Position numbers and translations under genes: made by a program
Notes under the pieces: model-generated
Seen by the model: the letters and a program-made list of their open reading frames with translations, nothing else
Told to the model about the DNA's origin: nothing
Database searches by the model: none
Shown: piece after piece, positions 39,330 to 48,983 of the stretch
Layout of the letters: every line of letters starts with the position of its first letter
Position numbering within the stretch: the stretch's first letter is position 1
Assembly: GCA_045592125.1 (NCBI GenBank)
Contig: JAZNUE010000042.1
Coordinates: forward strand, 62,001 to 126,000
DNA from: HGM04593 sp045592125
GTDB lineage: Bacteria > Bacteroidota > Bacteroidia > Bacteroidales > Bacteroidaceae
Length of the DNA stretch: 64,000 nt
Direction of reading: 5' to 3'

Positions 39330-41219
39330 CTACTTGCACTTAAGGAGCATGCTCACAACCGATTCGCAGCCCATGCCGCACAGGCGGTAGAGCTCATCGG
39401 GTGTGCCATGCTCGACAAACATGTCGGGTATTCCCATAATCTCAATCCTGGGCGAGTATCCGTTGGTTGCCATGTACTCGGCCACGGCTGTGCCAAGGCC
39501 GCCCTTCACGGTGCCGTCCTCAAGAGTAACAACATATTTGAAGTTCTTGCCAACTTCGTCAAGGATTTCCTCGTCTATGGGCTTGAGGAAACGCATGTCG
39601 TAGTGTGCCACGCTTATGCCTTCCTTCTCGGTCTCGGCTATGGCTTTTTCCATAACCTTGCCAAGCGGACCAATGGTGATGAACGCCACATCCTTGCCGC
39701 TCTTCATTCTGCGTCCCTTGCCCACTTCTACGGTCTCCAGCGGGCAGCGCCACTCCTCGAGTGAACCCTTGCCGCGAGGGTAGCGTATTACAAAGGTGCC
39801 GGCGCCCGGCTGTGCTGCGGTGTACATGAGGCGGCGCAGCTCGCACTCGTCATAGGGTGAGGCGATTGTGAGGTTGGGGATGGGGCGCAAGTATGCAAGG
39901 TCGAACGAACCGTGGTGTGTGGGGCCGTCCTCGCCTACAAGGCCTGCCCTGTCGAGGCAGAATACTATGTCGAGTCTTTGCAGGGCTGCGTCGTGTATCA
40001 GATTGTCATATCCGCGCTGCATGAACGACGAGTAGATGTTGCAGAAGGGCAGCATGCCGCCCTTTGCAAGGCCTGATGAGAAGGTGACGGCATGCCCCTC
40101 GGCAATGCCTACGTCAAAGAAGCGGTCGGGGAACACATCGGCCAGCTTGTGCATTGAGCAGCCTGTAGGCATGGCGGGAGTGATGCCCACTATGCGCCTG
40201 TCGGCCCTTGCCATCTCAACGAGCGTCTCACCGAACACGTCCTGGAAACGTGGCGTCCCGCCCTCGGCTACAATGCGCTCGCCTGTGTTTATGTCGAACA
40301 TGCCAGGCTGGTGCCACACGGTGGCGTCGGCCTCGGCCGGTGCCCAGCCCTTGCCTTTCTTGGTGTGTATGTGCAGCATGTGGGGGCCTTTCATCTCCTT
40401 TATGCTCCTGAGCATGTGCACGAGCCCAATTACATCGTGCCCGTCAACGGGGCCGAAATAGCGCGCCGACATGCTCTCGAAGAAATTCTTCTGCCGGAAG
40501 ATGATGGACTTGAGGCCGTTGTTGAAGCGTATTATGGCATTGGCGCGCTTCTCGTTCAGCAGGTGAATCCTGCGCAGGAACTGCGCAATGCTATAGCGCA
40601 CCTTGTTGTATATCTTTGACGAGTGTATTGAGACGAGCAGCCTGTTCATGCCGCCAACGCTGTTGCTTATTGACATGTTGTTGTCATTGATGATGACAAG
40701 CAGGTTGTTAGGCGTGCTTGAGAGGTTGTTGAGTCCCTCGAATGCGAGACCGCCGCTCATTGAGCCGTCGCCTATTACGGCCACTACATGCTCGTCGCTG
40801 TTCAAGAGCCTTGCCGAAGTCTCCAGTCCCAGCGCTGCCGAGATGGAGTTGGACGCGTGCCCTGCGATGAATGAGTCGTACTCGCTCTCCTCGGGCGAGG
40901 GAAAGGGTTTCAATCCTCCCAACTTGCGGTTGGTGTGGAACCTGTCGCGCCGTCCGGTGAGAATCTTGTGCCCGTAGGCCTGGTGCCCCACGTCCCACAC
41001 AATCTTGTCCTTGGGCGTGGAGAATACATAGTGCAGCGCAACCGTCAGTTCCACCGCGCCTAGGCTCGACGCGAAATGGCCCGGGTTGTTTGCCAGCGAG
41101 TCTATTATGAATCCGCGCAGCTCGCTGCATACCTGAGGCAGTGACGACTCAGGCAGTTCCCTGAGGCCGGCAGGCGAGTCTATGCGCGAAAGAAGCGGGT
41201 ATTTTTCTTTGTTTTCCAT
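39330..41219 (-). CDS. dxs: 1-Deoxy-D-xylulose-5-phosphate synthase
   Basis: 629 residues from ATG 41217-41219 (MENKEKYPLLSRID); the ORF to 41465 reads through the promoter region and is rejected. Thiamine diphosphate motifs: GDGSMSGGLAFEGLNNL and the NDNNMSIS end of the GDG-N motif; the transketolase-like central domain has GIAEGHAVTFSSGLA and DRAGLVGEDGPTHHG. It condenses pyruvate and glyceraldehyde 3-phosphate in the first step of the MEP pathway, which also uses IspG (17523-19259). A TATTTTCG -7 element lies at 41275-41282. Confidence 0.96.
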   Translation of the reverse strand: MENKEKYPLLSRIDSPAGLRELPESSLPQVCSELRGFIIDSLANNPGHFASSLGAVELTVALHYVFSTPKDKIVWDVGHQAYGHKILTGRRDRFHTNRKLGGLKPFPSPEESEYDSFIAGHASNSISAALGLETSARLLNSDEHVVAVIGDGSMSGGLAFEGLNNLSSTPNNLLVIINDNNMSISNSVGGMNRLLVSIHSSKIYNKVRYSIAQFLRRIHLLNEKRANAIIRFNNGLKSIIFRQKNFFESMSARYFGPVDGHDVIGLVHMLRSIKEMKGPHMLHIHTKKGKGWAPAEADATVWHQPGMFDINTGERIVAEGGTPRFQDVFGETLVEMARADRRIVGITPAMPTGCSMHKLADVFPDRFFDVGIAEGHAVTFSSGLAKGGMLPFCNIYSSFMQRGYDNLIHDAALQRLDIVFCLDRAGLVGEDGPTHHGSFDLAYLRPIPNLTIASPYDECELRRLMYTAAQPGAGTFVIRYPRGKGSLEEWRCPLETVEVGKGRRMKSGKDVAFITIGPLGKVMEKAIAETEKEGISVAHYDMRFLKPIDEEILDEVGKNFKYVVTLEDGTVKGGLGTAVAEYMATNGYSPRIEIMGIPDMFVEHGTPDELYRLCGMGCESVVSMLLKCK

Positions 41220-41482
41220 TCGGTATATATGGCTGTCCCAAAGGGAACATCTGAACATTGTCGGTATCAACCTGCGAAAATACACTATTTTTGCCAAAAG
41301 CGAAAGGTTTTTGCCCAAAAAGAGCACTATGCGCCTTATGTACCTGCCGTATGCGCAGAAAAGCGAAAGCGGAAAAGTGAAAGGTGAAGGACCAAGTGCT
41401 ATTTTCAAGGAAATAGGTACAATTCTTTGGAAACTTGTCTTATTTTTGCAGTCTATAAGGTACAAAAAGCAGATAAGGGATT
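41220..41482. promoter_or_regulatory. Divergent promoter region between dxs and the GSCFA gene
   Basis: On the minus strand TATTTTCG (41275-41282) is the likely dxs -7 element. On the plus strand TATTTTTG occurs at 41441-41448, 34 bases before the GSCFA start, and a second at about 41292-41299. No gene is seen between. Confidence 0.5.
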
Positions 41483-42475
41483 ATGCAATTCACAACAAAG
41501 ACAGGCCTGCCCGAGGGCGAAATGGCCATTTCGCACCAGGACAGCATGCTGCTTATTGGCTCGTGCTTCGCTGACAACATAGGCGGCAGGCTCATTGGAC
41601 ACAAGTTCAATGTATGCTCTAACCCCTTTGGAGTGCAGTATAACCCGTTGTCAATAGCACAGGTCCTGAAAAGGGTGGCCTTGGGAAAGCCTTTCGATGA
41701 AGGCTCGCCCGAAATCTTCAGTCACAACGGCCTGTGGCACAGCATAATGCACCATGGCTCCTTCTCGCACAGCAGCAAGGACGGCCTGCTTGGCAGCATA
41801 AATGCCTCGCTGCAGCATGCCCACGCAATGGCCGGCAGGTGCAGCACCGTGATTGTGACATTCGGCACGGCCTATGTATATACCCGCAAGAGTGACGGCT
41901 GCATAGCCGGGAACTGCCACAAGCTGCCTGGCAAGGATTTTGAGCGCCGTCTGCTAGGCATTGTGGAGATTGTGGACGAGTTCAGCGAGGTAATTGAGAT
42001 ATACAGGGCGGCTGGCCGCGAGGTAAGGTTCCTGTTTACGGTGAGCCCTATCCGCCATCTGCGCGACGGCGCGCACGATAACCAGAAGAGCAAGGGCACT
42101 CTGCTGCTTGCCATTGATGAGATAATTGCCAGGCACAGCGGCTGCTGCTATTTCCCTGCATACGAGATAATGCTTGACGAGCTGCGAGACTACCGCTTCT
42201 ATGCCGACGATATGCTGCACCCTTCTGCTGTGGCGATAGAATATATATGGGAGTGTTTCTCGCAATGCTACTTCGGCGAGGAGACCAGGAGAATTAACAG
42301 TGCGGTAGAGGAGATTGCAAGGGCTCTTGAGCACCGCCCGTTTGACGCGAAGTCCGACGGGTACCGCAAGTTCCTCTCAACTCTCGTTGGCAAGATGGAT
42401 GCCTTGGCCGCAAAGTATCCGCAACTTGATTTTGAAAAGGAGATAAGGCAATGCAATACACTATTGGACAGATAA
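41483..42475 (+). CDS. GSCFA domain protein (SGNH-hydrolase-like)
   Basis: 330 residues, cytosolic by appearance. The name-giving motif LLIGSCFADNIG (23-34) places Ser27 at the nucleophile position of a GDSL/SGNH-like fold; TVSPIRHLRDGAHDNQKSKG and FYADDMLHPSAVAIEYIWE (Asp and His near the end) complete a possible triad. Substrate unknown. In this phylum GSCFA genes commonly neighbour murF-alr; here the coding regions overlap by 25 bases, so translation is probably coupled and a cell-wall role is plausible. Confidence 0.9.
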   Translation: MQFTTKTGLPEGEMAISHQDSMLLIGSCFADNIGGRLIGHKFNVCSNPFGVQYNPLSIAQVLKRVALGKPFDEGSPEIFSHNGLWHSIMHHGSFSHSSKDGLLGSINASLQHAHAMAGRCSTVIVTFGTAYVYTRKSDGCIAGNCHKLPGKDFERRLLGIVEIVDEFSEVIEIYRAAGREVRFLFTVSPIRHLRDGAHDNQKSKGTLLLAIDEIIARHSGCCYFPAYEIMLDELRDYRFYADDMLHPSAVAIEYIWECFSQCYFGEETRRINSAVEEIARALEHRPFDAKSDGYRKFLSTLVGKMDALAAKYPQLDFEKEIRQCNTLLDR

Positions 42476-44931
42476 ACAGGATTGTAGGCGGCAGGGGAGT
42501 CCTGCAGGCGCCAGACAGCAAGGTGACACGCCTGCTCACCGACAGCCGCTCGCTTGGCATACCCGAGGAGACACTCTTCTTTGCCATAGAGACCAGGCAT
42601 GGCGACGGGCACAGGTTCATTGACGCCCTCTACCGTAAGGGAGTGAGGAATTTTGCAGTAAGCAGCGAAAGCGCTGTTAAGGACCTTCCCCAGGCTAACT
42701 TTGTAGTTGTAGAGGATAGCATTGCTGCCCTTCAGGCGCTGGCAGCCCATCACAGGAAGATGTTCAGCATGCCAGTCGTGGGCATAACAGGCAGCAACGG
42801 GAAGACTGTTGTCAAGGAGTGGCTCTATCACCTGGTTGCCGGCAGCTGCAGTGTGGTGCGCTCGCCGCGCAGCTATAACTCGCAGATAGGCGTGCCCCTG
42901 TCGGTGTGGCAGATGAGAGAGGGGCACACCCTTGCCATCATCGAGGCCGGCATCTCGCAGGCCGGCGAGATGGAGAGGCTGCAGCAGGTAATAATGCCTA
43001 CGCTCGGCATATTCACAAATATCGGGGACGCGCACCAGGAGAACTTCGGTACACTGGAGGAGAAGTGCCGCGAGAAGATGCTGCTCTTCAAGGGGTGCAG
43101 CAAAGTAATCTACAATGCCGACAATGAGGTAGTTGCAGGCACTGCAGAGGCAATGCTCGAGCCAGGGCAAAGGATTGCATGGTCAAGGAAGGATAGTTCC
43201 TGCCCGCTCTACATCATGGGAATTGAGAAGGAGGGTGAGGGGACAAGGGTAAGGTTCCGTTACGGGCAGCAGGAGTCGGGCTACAGCATACCGTTCCTCG
43301 ATGAGGCCTCGGTTGAGGACTCGATATGCTGTCTTGCGGCAGCGCTGCAGCTGGGTGTCCCTGCCGATACCATAGCATGCCGCATGTCGCAGCTGGAACC
43401 TATTGCAATGAGGCTCGAGGTGAAGGAAGGCAAGCGCGGCTGCATGATAATCAATGACAGCTATAATTCCGATACGGTGTCGCTTGACATTGCCCTTGGT
43501 TTCATGGAGAGGCGCAGCAGCACCATGCCGGCGCTAAGGCGCACCCTTATACTTGCCGACATAAAGCAGAGCGGCGAGTCTCCCGAGACGCTTTACCGCA
43601 ACGTGCTTGCCTGCATTGCCAAGCGCCGTGTACAGAAACTTATTGGCGTGGGCAGCGAGCTGTGCTCGCAGGCAGCCTTGTTCAGGGCCTCGGGCATTGA
43701 GTGCCATTTCTTTGAAAGTACAGCGGAACTGCTTGCCTCGAGCCTTCTCCGCGAGACAGAGAACGAGTATATACTGATAAAGGGAGCGCGCTCGTTCCGT
43801 CTTGAGGATGTGACCGAGGCGCTTGAGAAAAAGGTGCACCAGACAATCCTTGAGGTGAACCTGAGTGCCTTGAGAGATAACCTTAACCGCTACCGCAATG
43901 CCCTGGCTCCTGGAACAAGGACCACCTGCATGGTAAAGGCCGGCGCCTATGGCGCAGGTGCCCTGGAGATTGGGCGCACATTGCAGGAGTGCGGGGCCGA
44001 CTACCTTGCCGTGGCCGTGGCCGACGAAGGTGCCGAGCTGCGCAAGCATGGCATAACGACGGGCATAATAGTGATGAACCCCGAACCTAATTCTTACCGT
44101 ACGCTCTTTGACAACAAGCTCGAGCCCGAGGTCTACAGCTTTGGCATGCTCCGTTCGCTGGCAGAGGCCGCGAGCCGCGAGGGCATATCAGACTACCCTG
44201 TACACATAAAGATTGATACCGGCATGCACCGCTTGGGATTTGAGCCGTGCGAGGTCCCCCGCCTGGTGGGCATGCTCAAGGAGCAGAGCGCGCTTACTCC
44301 CCGTTCGGTGTTCTCCCATTTTGTAGGCAGCGACTCGCCGCAGCTTGACGAGTTCTCGAGAATACAGGCCGAGCGTTTTGCCTATGCCGCCGATACTCTC
44401 CAGGCAGGTTTCAGCCACAGGATTCTGCGCCACATATGCAACAGTGCGGGTGCTGAGAGGTTTGCTGCCGAGCAGCTCGACATGGTGCGCCTTGGCATAG
44501 GCCTCTATGGCATCTCTCCAATTAAGGACGACGCCACGCTGCACCCGATATCGGCCCTTAAGACAATAATACTGCAGATACATGACGTGCCTGCCGGCGA
44601 GACTGTGGGCTACAGCCGCAAAGGGACGCTGGAGCGTGACTCCCGTATTGCCGCGCTGCCCATAGGCTATGCCGACGGCCTCAGCCGCAGGCTGGGCAAC
44701 GGCAAAGGATACTGCATTGTAAACGGCAAGAGGGCGCCTTATGTGGGCAATATATGCATGGACGTATGCATGATTGATGTCACAGGCATTGAGTGCAAGG
44801 AGGGCGACACTGTGGAGATTTTCGGTCCCTCGCTGCCAGCAGCGCAGATTGCCCAGTGGCTGGATACAATACCCTACGAGGTGCTCACGTCCGTGTCGGA
44901 CAGGATAAAGCGCGTGTACTACAGCGACTGA
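42451..44931 (+). CDS. Bifunctional MurF-alanine racemase fusion
   Basis: 826 residues. Residues 1 to about 455 are a MurF-type Mur ligase: the ATP-binding motif GITGSNGKT is at 111-119, with DSYNSDTVSLDIAL later. Residues about 463-826 are a PLP-dependent alanine racemase: MVKAGAYGAG carries the PLP lysine (Lys496), GYSRKGTLERDSRIA the catalytic-region tyrosine, and LPIGYADGLSRRLG the conserved late block. The fusion makes D-alanine and joins D-Ala-D-Ala to the UDP-MurNAc tripeptide, so supply and use of D-Ala are physically linked. It is the standard arrangement in Bacteroidetes. It overlaps the GSCFA gene. Confidence 0.95.
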   Translation: MQYTIGQINRIVGGRGVLQAPDSKVTRLLTDSRSLGIPEETLFFAIETRHGDGHRFIDALYRKGVRNFAVSSESAVKDLPQANFVVVEDSIAALQALAAHHRKMFSMPVVGITGSNGKTVVKEWLYHLVAGSCSVVRSPRSYNSQIGVPLSVWQMREGHTLAIIEAGISQAGEMERLQQVIMPTLGIFTNIGDAHQENFGTLEEKCREKMLLFKGCSKVIYNADNEVVAGTAEAMLEPGQRIAWSRKDSSCPLYIMGIEKEGEGTRVRFRYGQQESGYSIPFLDEASVEDSICCLAAALQLGVPADTIACRMSQLEPIAMRLEVKEGKRGCMIINDSYNSDTVSLDIALGFMERRSSTMPALRRTLILADIKQSGESPETLYRNVLACIAKRRVQKLIGVGSELCSQAALFRASGIECHFFESTAELLASSLLRETENEYILIKGARSFRLEDVTEALEKKVHQTILEVNLSALRDNLNRYRNALAPGTRTTCMVKAGAYGAGALEIGRTLQECGADYLAVAVADEGAELRKHGITTGIIVMNPEPNSYRTLFDNKLEPEVYSFGMLRSLAEAASREGISDYPVHIKIDTGMHRLGFEPCEVPRLVGMLKEQSALTPRSVFSHFVGSDSPQLDEFSRIQAERFAYAADTLQAGFSHRILRHICNSAGAERFAAEQLDMVRLGIGLYGISPIKDDATLHPISALKTIILQIHDVPAGETVGYSRKGTLERDSRIAALPIGYADGLSRRLGNGKGYCIVNGKRAPYVGNICMDVCMIDVTGIECKEGDTVEIFGPSLPAAQIAQWLDTIPYEVLTSVSDRIKRVYYSD

Positions 44932-44948
44932 CCAAAAGACTATAGAAA

Positions 44949-44978
44949 CATATTGGCACCGCCGGCGGTGCCAATATG
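44949..44978. terminator. Perfect 30-base palindrome between convergent murF-alr and manA
   Basis: CATATTGGCACCGCC followed with no spacer by its reverse complement, 17 bases after the murF-alr stop codon and 12 before the manA stop codon. Probably a bidirectional terminator; no long T-run. Confidence 0.65.
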
Positions 44979-44990
44979 TAACGCGTTATC

Positions 44991-45959
44991 TTATTCCTCG
45001 ACCCAGGTGGCAAGCAGCTCCATGCTGCCTTGTGGCGCAATGTGGAGCGCCTTTGCTGTTGCAGGGACAAGAATGCTCTCGCCTTGCCTTATTGTCATGC
45101 AGCTGCCTGAATCATCGGTTACTGTTCCATTGCCCTTTGTGCATATGAGTATAACGAACGAGTCGAGCGCGGCAATGTCCATGCTGTGCTCCTTGGTAAG
45201 CCTGTAGAGCTGAGTGGTGAAGTAGCGGCACGACGCTAGCAGCGCGGGCGTGTCCTCCTTCGCCTCGTAGCGGGTGCGGTAGTCGGGCAGCACGGTATAG
45301 TCGATGGCGGCCTTGCTCAGTTCGGTGTGCAGTTCCCGTGGGTTGCCGTTGTCGTCGCAGCGGTTGAAGTCATATATGCGGTAGGTAATGTTCGATGTCT
45401 GCTGTATCTCGGCAATGAACGCGCCGGCGCCAATTGAATGTATACGTCCGGCAGGCAGGAAGAAGACGTCGCCTGCGTGGATGTCATACTCCTGCAAAAG
45501 GTTGGTGATGGTGTTGTCGGCAATGCTCTGCTCATACTCGTCTGGGGTTACCTGTTTGGCGAAGCCTGAACGCAGTCTTGACCCGGGGCCGGCGTCAACA
45601 ACATACCACATCTCGGTCTTTCCCTTTGACTGGTGGCGTTCCCATGCGAGCCTGTCGTTGGGATGTACCTGGATAGAGAGGTCCTGGCGCGCGTCGATGA
45701 ACTTGATGAGCAGCGGGAACTCCTTGCCGAATCTCTCATAGTTGCTCTGCCCGACAAGCGTGCCCTTGTCGCGTGCGATGAGCTCGGGCAGCCTCATGCC
45801 CGCGTCGGGACCTTCGGCAACTACCGACTCGTTGTCCTTTACTCCTGAGATCTCCCAGCTTTCGCCAACTGATGTCTTGTCTGAATCTATTCCTTTGTAG
45901 GGGATAATCTTGTCACCGCCCCATAGCATTGATTTCAGTATTGGTCTGAACTTGTACAT
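44991..45959 (-). CDS. manA: Mannose-6-phosphate isomerase, class I
   Basis: 322 residues, the short bacterial form. Zinc ligands lie in QVHPND (97-102) and GKTEMWYVVDA (112-122); LPAGRIHSIGAG is the conserved phosphomannose isomerase signature with the third ligand. It interconverts mannose 6-phosphate and fructose 6-phosphate, linking mannose use and GDP-mannose synthesis to glycolysis. It is last in a minus-strand series (prenyltransferase, CPBP, radA, FAD dehydrogenase, manA) and lies 26 bases from the preceding gene. Confidence 0.94.
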   Translation of the reverse strand: MYKFRPILKSMLWGGDKIIPYKGIDSDKTSVGESWEISGVKDNESVVAEGPDAGMRLPELIARDKGTLVGQSNYERFGKEFPLLIKFIDARQDLSIQVHPNDRLAWERHQSKGKTEMWYVVDAGPGSRLRSGFAKQVTPDEYEQSIADNTITNLLQEYDIHAGDVFFLPAGRIHSIGAGAFIAEIQQTSNITYRIYDFNRCDDNGNPRELHTELSKAAIDYTVLPDYRTRYEAKEDTPALLASCRYFTTQLYRLTKEHSMDIAALDSFVILICTKGNGTVTDDSGSCMTIRQGESILVPATAKALHIAPQGSMELLATWVEE

Positions 45960-45985
45960 GTGTGATATGTATTTTTTTGTTTATG

Positions 45986-47584
45986 TTATCTGCTTTTAGT
46001 GTATTCGCATGCCGACATTGCGCAGCGCTCGCCGTCCACCGCGGCCGATACAATGCCTCCTGCGTATCCTGCTCCCTCGCCGCACGGGAAGAGGCCTTCT
46101 ATCTGGGCATGCTGCAATGTCTCGCTGTCGCGTACAATGCGCACTGGAGAGGATGTGCGTGTCTCTACTCCAATCATTGTGGCCTCGCTTGTGAGGAACC
46201 CGCGCGACATGCGCCCGAACTGCTCGAACCCGCGCTGCAGGCGCGCCGATATGAACTTGGGCAGCCAGAAGTGCATTGGCGATGAGATGAGGCCTGGGGC
46301 GTAAGAGCTGCGAGGGAGGTCATAGCTGAGCTTGCCTCGCACAAAATCGGTCATGCGCTGTGCGGGGGCGGTCTGCCTGCGGTTGCCCATTATCCAGCAT
46401 AGGTGCTCAAGGCGCTGCTGGAAGTCCATTACTCTCAGGGGCGAATCATCGGGCACAGGAGCGATATCCTCGCAGTCTATCTGCATTTCGGGCAGCAGCA
46501 CGTCCTCCGGGTTAACCTGTACCACCATGCCTGAGTTGCTCCATGCCCCGCCACGGTGCGACGGCGACATGCCGTTCACGAGCAGCTCGCCTGCTGCCGA
46601 GGCCGAGGGTATGACAACGCCGCCAGGGCACATGCAGAAACTGTATACTCCCCGTCCGTCGGCCTGTGTGGTGAAACTGTATTCTGCTGCAGGCAGGTAC
46701 TTCCCTCTGCCTTTTGGCGAGTGGTACTGTATCTGGTCAATCAGTTCCGACGGGTACTCAAGGCGCACGCCTACAGCGAATCCCTTGGCCTGGAGCGCAA
46801 TGCCGCTGCCGTGCAGCCTGCGGTAGACATCCTTTGCCGAGTGTCCTGTGGCAAGCACAACGGCGTGTGCAAGGAACTCGCCCTTGCTAGTGCGTATGCC
46901 GCACACCTTGCCATCCTTAACCAGCAGGTCTTCCATTCGTGTCTCAAAATGCACTTCGCCGCCGCACTCGATTATGCGGTTGCGCATGTTCTCAATCACG
47001 CGAGGGAGCTTGTCGGTGCCTATGTGCGGGTGGGCGTCGGCAAGGATAGCGGGGCTTGCGCCATGCTGGCAGAAGACGTTGAGCACGCCCTCAATGCTGC
47101 CGCGCTTCTTGCTGCGAGTGTAGAGCTTGCCGTCGGAGTAGGCGCCAGCGCCTCCCTCGCCAAAGCAGTAGTTTGATTCAGGGTCAACGGTGTGTGTGCG
47201 TGATATGCCCGCAAGGTCTACCTTGCGCGTGCGAACATCGCGCCCGCGCTCCACCACAATCGGGCGCAGCCCGTTCTCGATAACCTTTAGCGCCGCAAAG
47301 AGCCCGGCAGGGCCTGCGCCTACAATAATTACAGGCTGCCTGCCCTCGACATTGCCATATTCGCGGCATATATACTCCTCCATGTGCGGCTGCTCGTTCA
47401 CGAAGAGACGTACTGTGAGGTTTATGTATATGGTGCGCTGGCGGGCGTCAATGCTGCGGCGCAGCACGCGCACGGCCGTTATGGTGCGCTCGTCCATTCC
47501 TTTGTCACGTGCAATGTAGCGCTTGAGCGACTGCTCGCTTGCCGCCTCGTGCGGCTGTACTCTTATCTGGAATTCGTGTATCAT
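45986..47584 (-). CDS. FAD-dependent dehydrogenase-like protein (COG2509 type)
   Basis: 532 residues. An N-terminal domain of about 85 residues (IRVQPHEAASEQSLKRYIA) precedes the FAD-binding Rossmann motif VIIVGAGPAGLFAALKVIE (about 86-104) with ERG at its acidic end. CFGEGGAGAYSDGKLYTR, LATGHSAKDVY and SFCMCPGGVVIPSAS are conserved in this uncharacterised flavoprotein group. It ends GEGAGYAGGIVSAAVDG, another FAD-contacting segment. Substrate unknown. A single base separates it from radA. Confidence 0.85.
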   Translation of the reverse strand: MIHEFQIRVQPHEAASEQSLKRYIARDKGMDERTITAVRVLRRSIDARQRTIYINLTVRLFVNEQPHMEEYICREYGNVEGRQPVIIVGAGPAGLFAALKVIENGLRPIVVERGRDVRTRKVDLAGISRTHTVDPESNYCFGEGGAGAYSDGKLYTRSKKRGSIEGVLNVFCQHGASPAILADAHPHIGTDKLPRVIENMRNRIIECGGEVHFETRMEDLLVKDGKVCGIRTSKGEFLAHAVVLATGHSAKDVYRRLHGSGIALQAKGFAVGVRLEYPSELIDQIQYHSPKGRGKYLPAAEYSFTTQADGRGVYSFCMCPGGVVIPSASAAGELLVNGMSPSHRGGAWSNSGMVVQVNPEDVLLPEMQIDCEDIAPVPDDSPLRVMDFQQRLEHLCWIMGNRRQTAPAQRMTDFVRGKLSYDLPRSSYAPGLISSPMHFWLPKFISARLQRGFEQFGRMSRGFLTSEATMIGVETRTSSPVRIVRDSETLQHAQIEGLFPCGEGAGYAGGIVSAAVDGERCAMSACEYTKSR

Positions 47585-47585
47585 A

Positions 47586-48953
47586 TCATCCGAAAATCAA
47601 CCTGAAGGCCTCTTCTACCTTGCTCACTGGGAGCACCTCTATGCCAAAGCGCGATACGTCCAGCCTCTTTGTGTTGCTCTTTGGTACGATAATGCGCTTG
47701 AAACCTAGCTTCTCTGCCTCAGCAATGCGCTGCTCAATGCGGTTCACCGGGCGTATCTCGCCCGAGAGGCCCACCTCGCCTGCCATGCACACTGCAGGCT
47801 CAATCTCCACGTCCATGTTGCTCGACAGGATGGCGCTTATTACAGAAAGGTCTATCGCCGGGTCATTGACCCTCAGCCCGCCGGCAATGTTCAGGTATAC
47901 GTCCTTCTGTGCAAGCTTGAACCCTACGCGTTTCTCGAGCACGGCGAGCAGCATGTTCATGCGGCGTATGTCGAACCCTGTGGCCGAGCGCTGGGGAGTG
48001 CCATATGCTGCTGTGCTCACAAGGGCCTGTGTCTCTATTAGGAACGGGCTCACGCCCTCGATGGCGCTGGCGATTGCTATCCCGCTCATTCCGCAGTGGC
48101 GTTCGCTCAGCAGCAGCTCCGACGGGTTGGTGACCTGCCTCAGCCCCTCGCGGCGCATTTCGTATATGCCGAGCTCGGCAGTGCTGCCGAAACGGTTCTT
48201 GATAGAGCGAAGCACGCGGTAGAGATGGTGCTGGTCGCCCTCGAACTGTATAACAACGTCAACAATGTGCTCAAGAATCTTAGGACCGGCGATTGCGCCG
48301 TCCTTGGTTATGTGTCCTATGAGTATGACAGGCACATTGTTCTCCTTTGCGAACTTTAGCAGCATGGCGGTACATTCGCGCACCTGCGACATGCTGCCTG
48401 GCGATGAGTCTATGGCCTCGCTGCACATTGTCTGTATTGAGTCTACTACAAGCAGCTCGGGAGAGACGTTCTTTATGTGCGTGAAAACAGTCTCAAGTGA
48501 TGTCTCGCACACAATGTGGCAGTTGCCGCGCTCGTGTGCAATGCGGTCGGCGCGCAGCTTTATCTGCTGCACGCTCTCCTCGCCCGATACATACAGCACC
48601 TTGCGCTGGGGCAGCCCGAGTATTGTCTGCAACACCAGTGTCGACTTTCCAATGCCTGGCTCTCCGCCAAGCAGCACAAGCGAGCCTGGTACAAGGCCGC
48701 CGCCAAGGACACGGTTGAGCTCGCCGTCGCCAAGGTCCATGCGCGGCAGGGCGTCGGCCGAGACATCGTCAATGAGTACAGGCTGTGCCTGAAGCCTGTC
48801 GGCGGCAGGGGAAAGGCCCCGCGCTGCTGGCGCGCTCCTTACAACTTTCTCTACAAGTGTGTTCCAGGCTCCGCACGAAGGGCACTTGCCGGCCCACTTG
48901 GGCGACTCGTAACCGCATTGGCTGCACAGGAATATCGTTTTCTCTTTTGCCAT
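47586..48953 (-). CDS. radA: DNA repair protein RadA/Sms
   Basis: 455 residues. The N-terminal zinc finger is CSQC...CPSC (Cys10, 13, 24, 27), Walker A GGEPGIGKST (96-105), the RadA-specific KNRFG motif (in RSIKNRFGSTAELG) and a C-terminal Lon-protease-like domain without the proteolytic centre. RadA promotes branch migration of recombination intermediates. It is in tight operon with the FAD dehydrogenase gene downstream. Confidence 0.97.
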   Translation of the reverse strand: MAKEKTIFLCSQCGYESPKWAGKCPSCGAWNTLVEKVVRSAPAARGLSPAADRLQAQPVLIDDVSADALPRMDLGDGELNRVLGGGLVPGSLVLLGGEPGIGKSTLVLQTILGLPQRKVLYVSGEESVQQIKLRADRIAHERGNCHIVCETSLETVFTHIKNVSPELLVVDSIQTMCSEAIDSSPGSMSQVRECTAMLLKFAKENNVPVILIGHITKDGAIAGPKILEHIVDVVIQFEGDQHHLYRVLRSIKNRFGSTAELGIYEMRREGLRQVTNPSELLLSERHCGMSGIAIASAIEGVSPFLIETQALVSTAAYGTPQRSATGFDIRRMNMLLAVLEKRVGFKLAQKDVYLNIAGGLRVNDPAIDLSVISAILSSNMDVEIEPAVCMAGEVGLSGEIRPVNRIEQRIAEAEKLGFKRIIVPKSNTKRLDVSRFGIEVLPVSKVEEAFRLIFG

Positions 48954-48983
48954 GATGGTTTCTTTCCGTTTTCCGCTTTTACC

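Noticed and set aside
41220..41465. N-terminal extension of Dxs
   Set aside because: It covers the promoter region and a divergent start; Dxs begins normally at MENKEKYPLLSRID.
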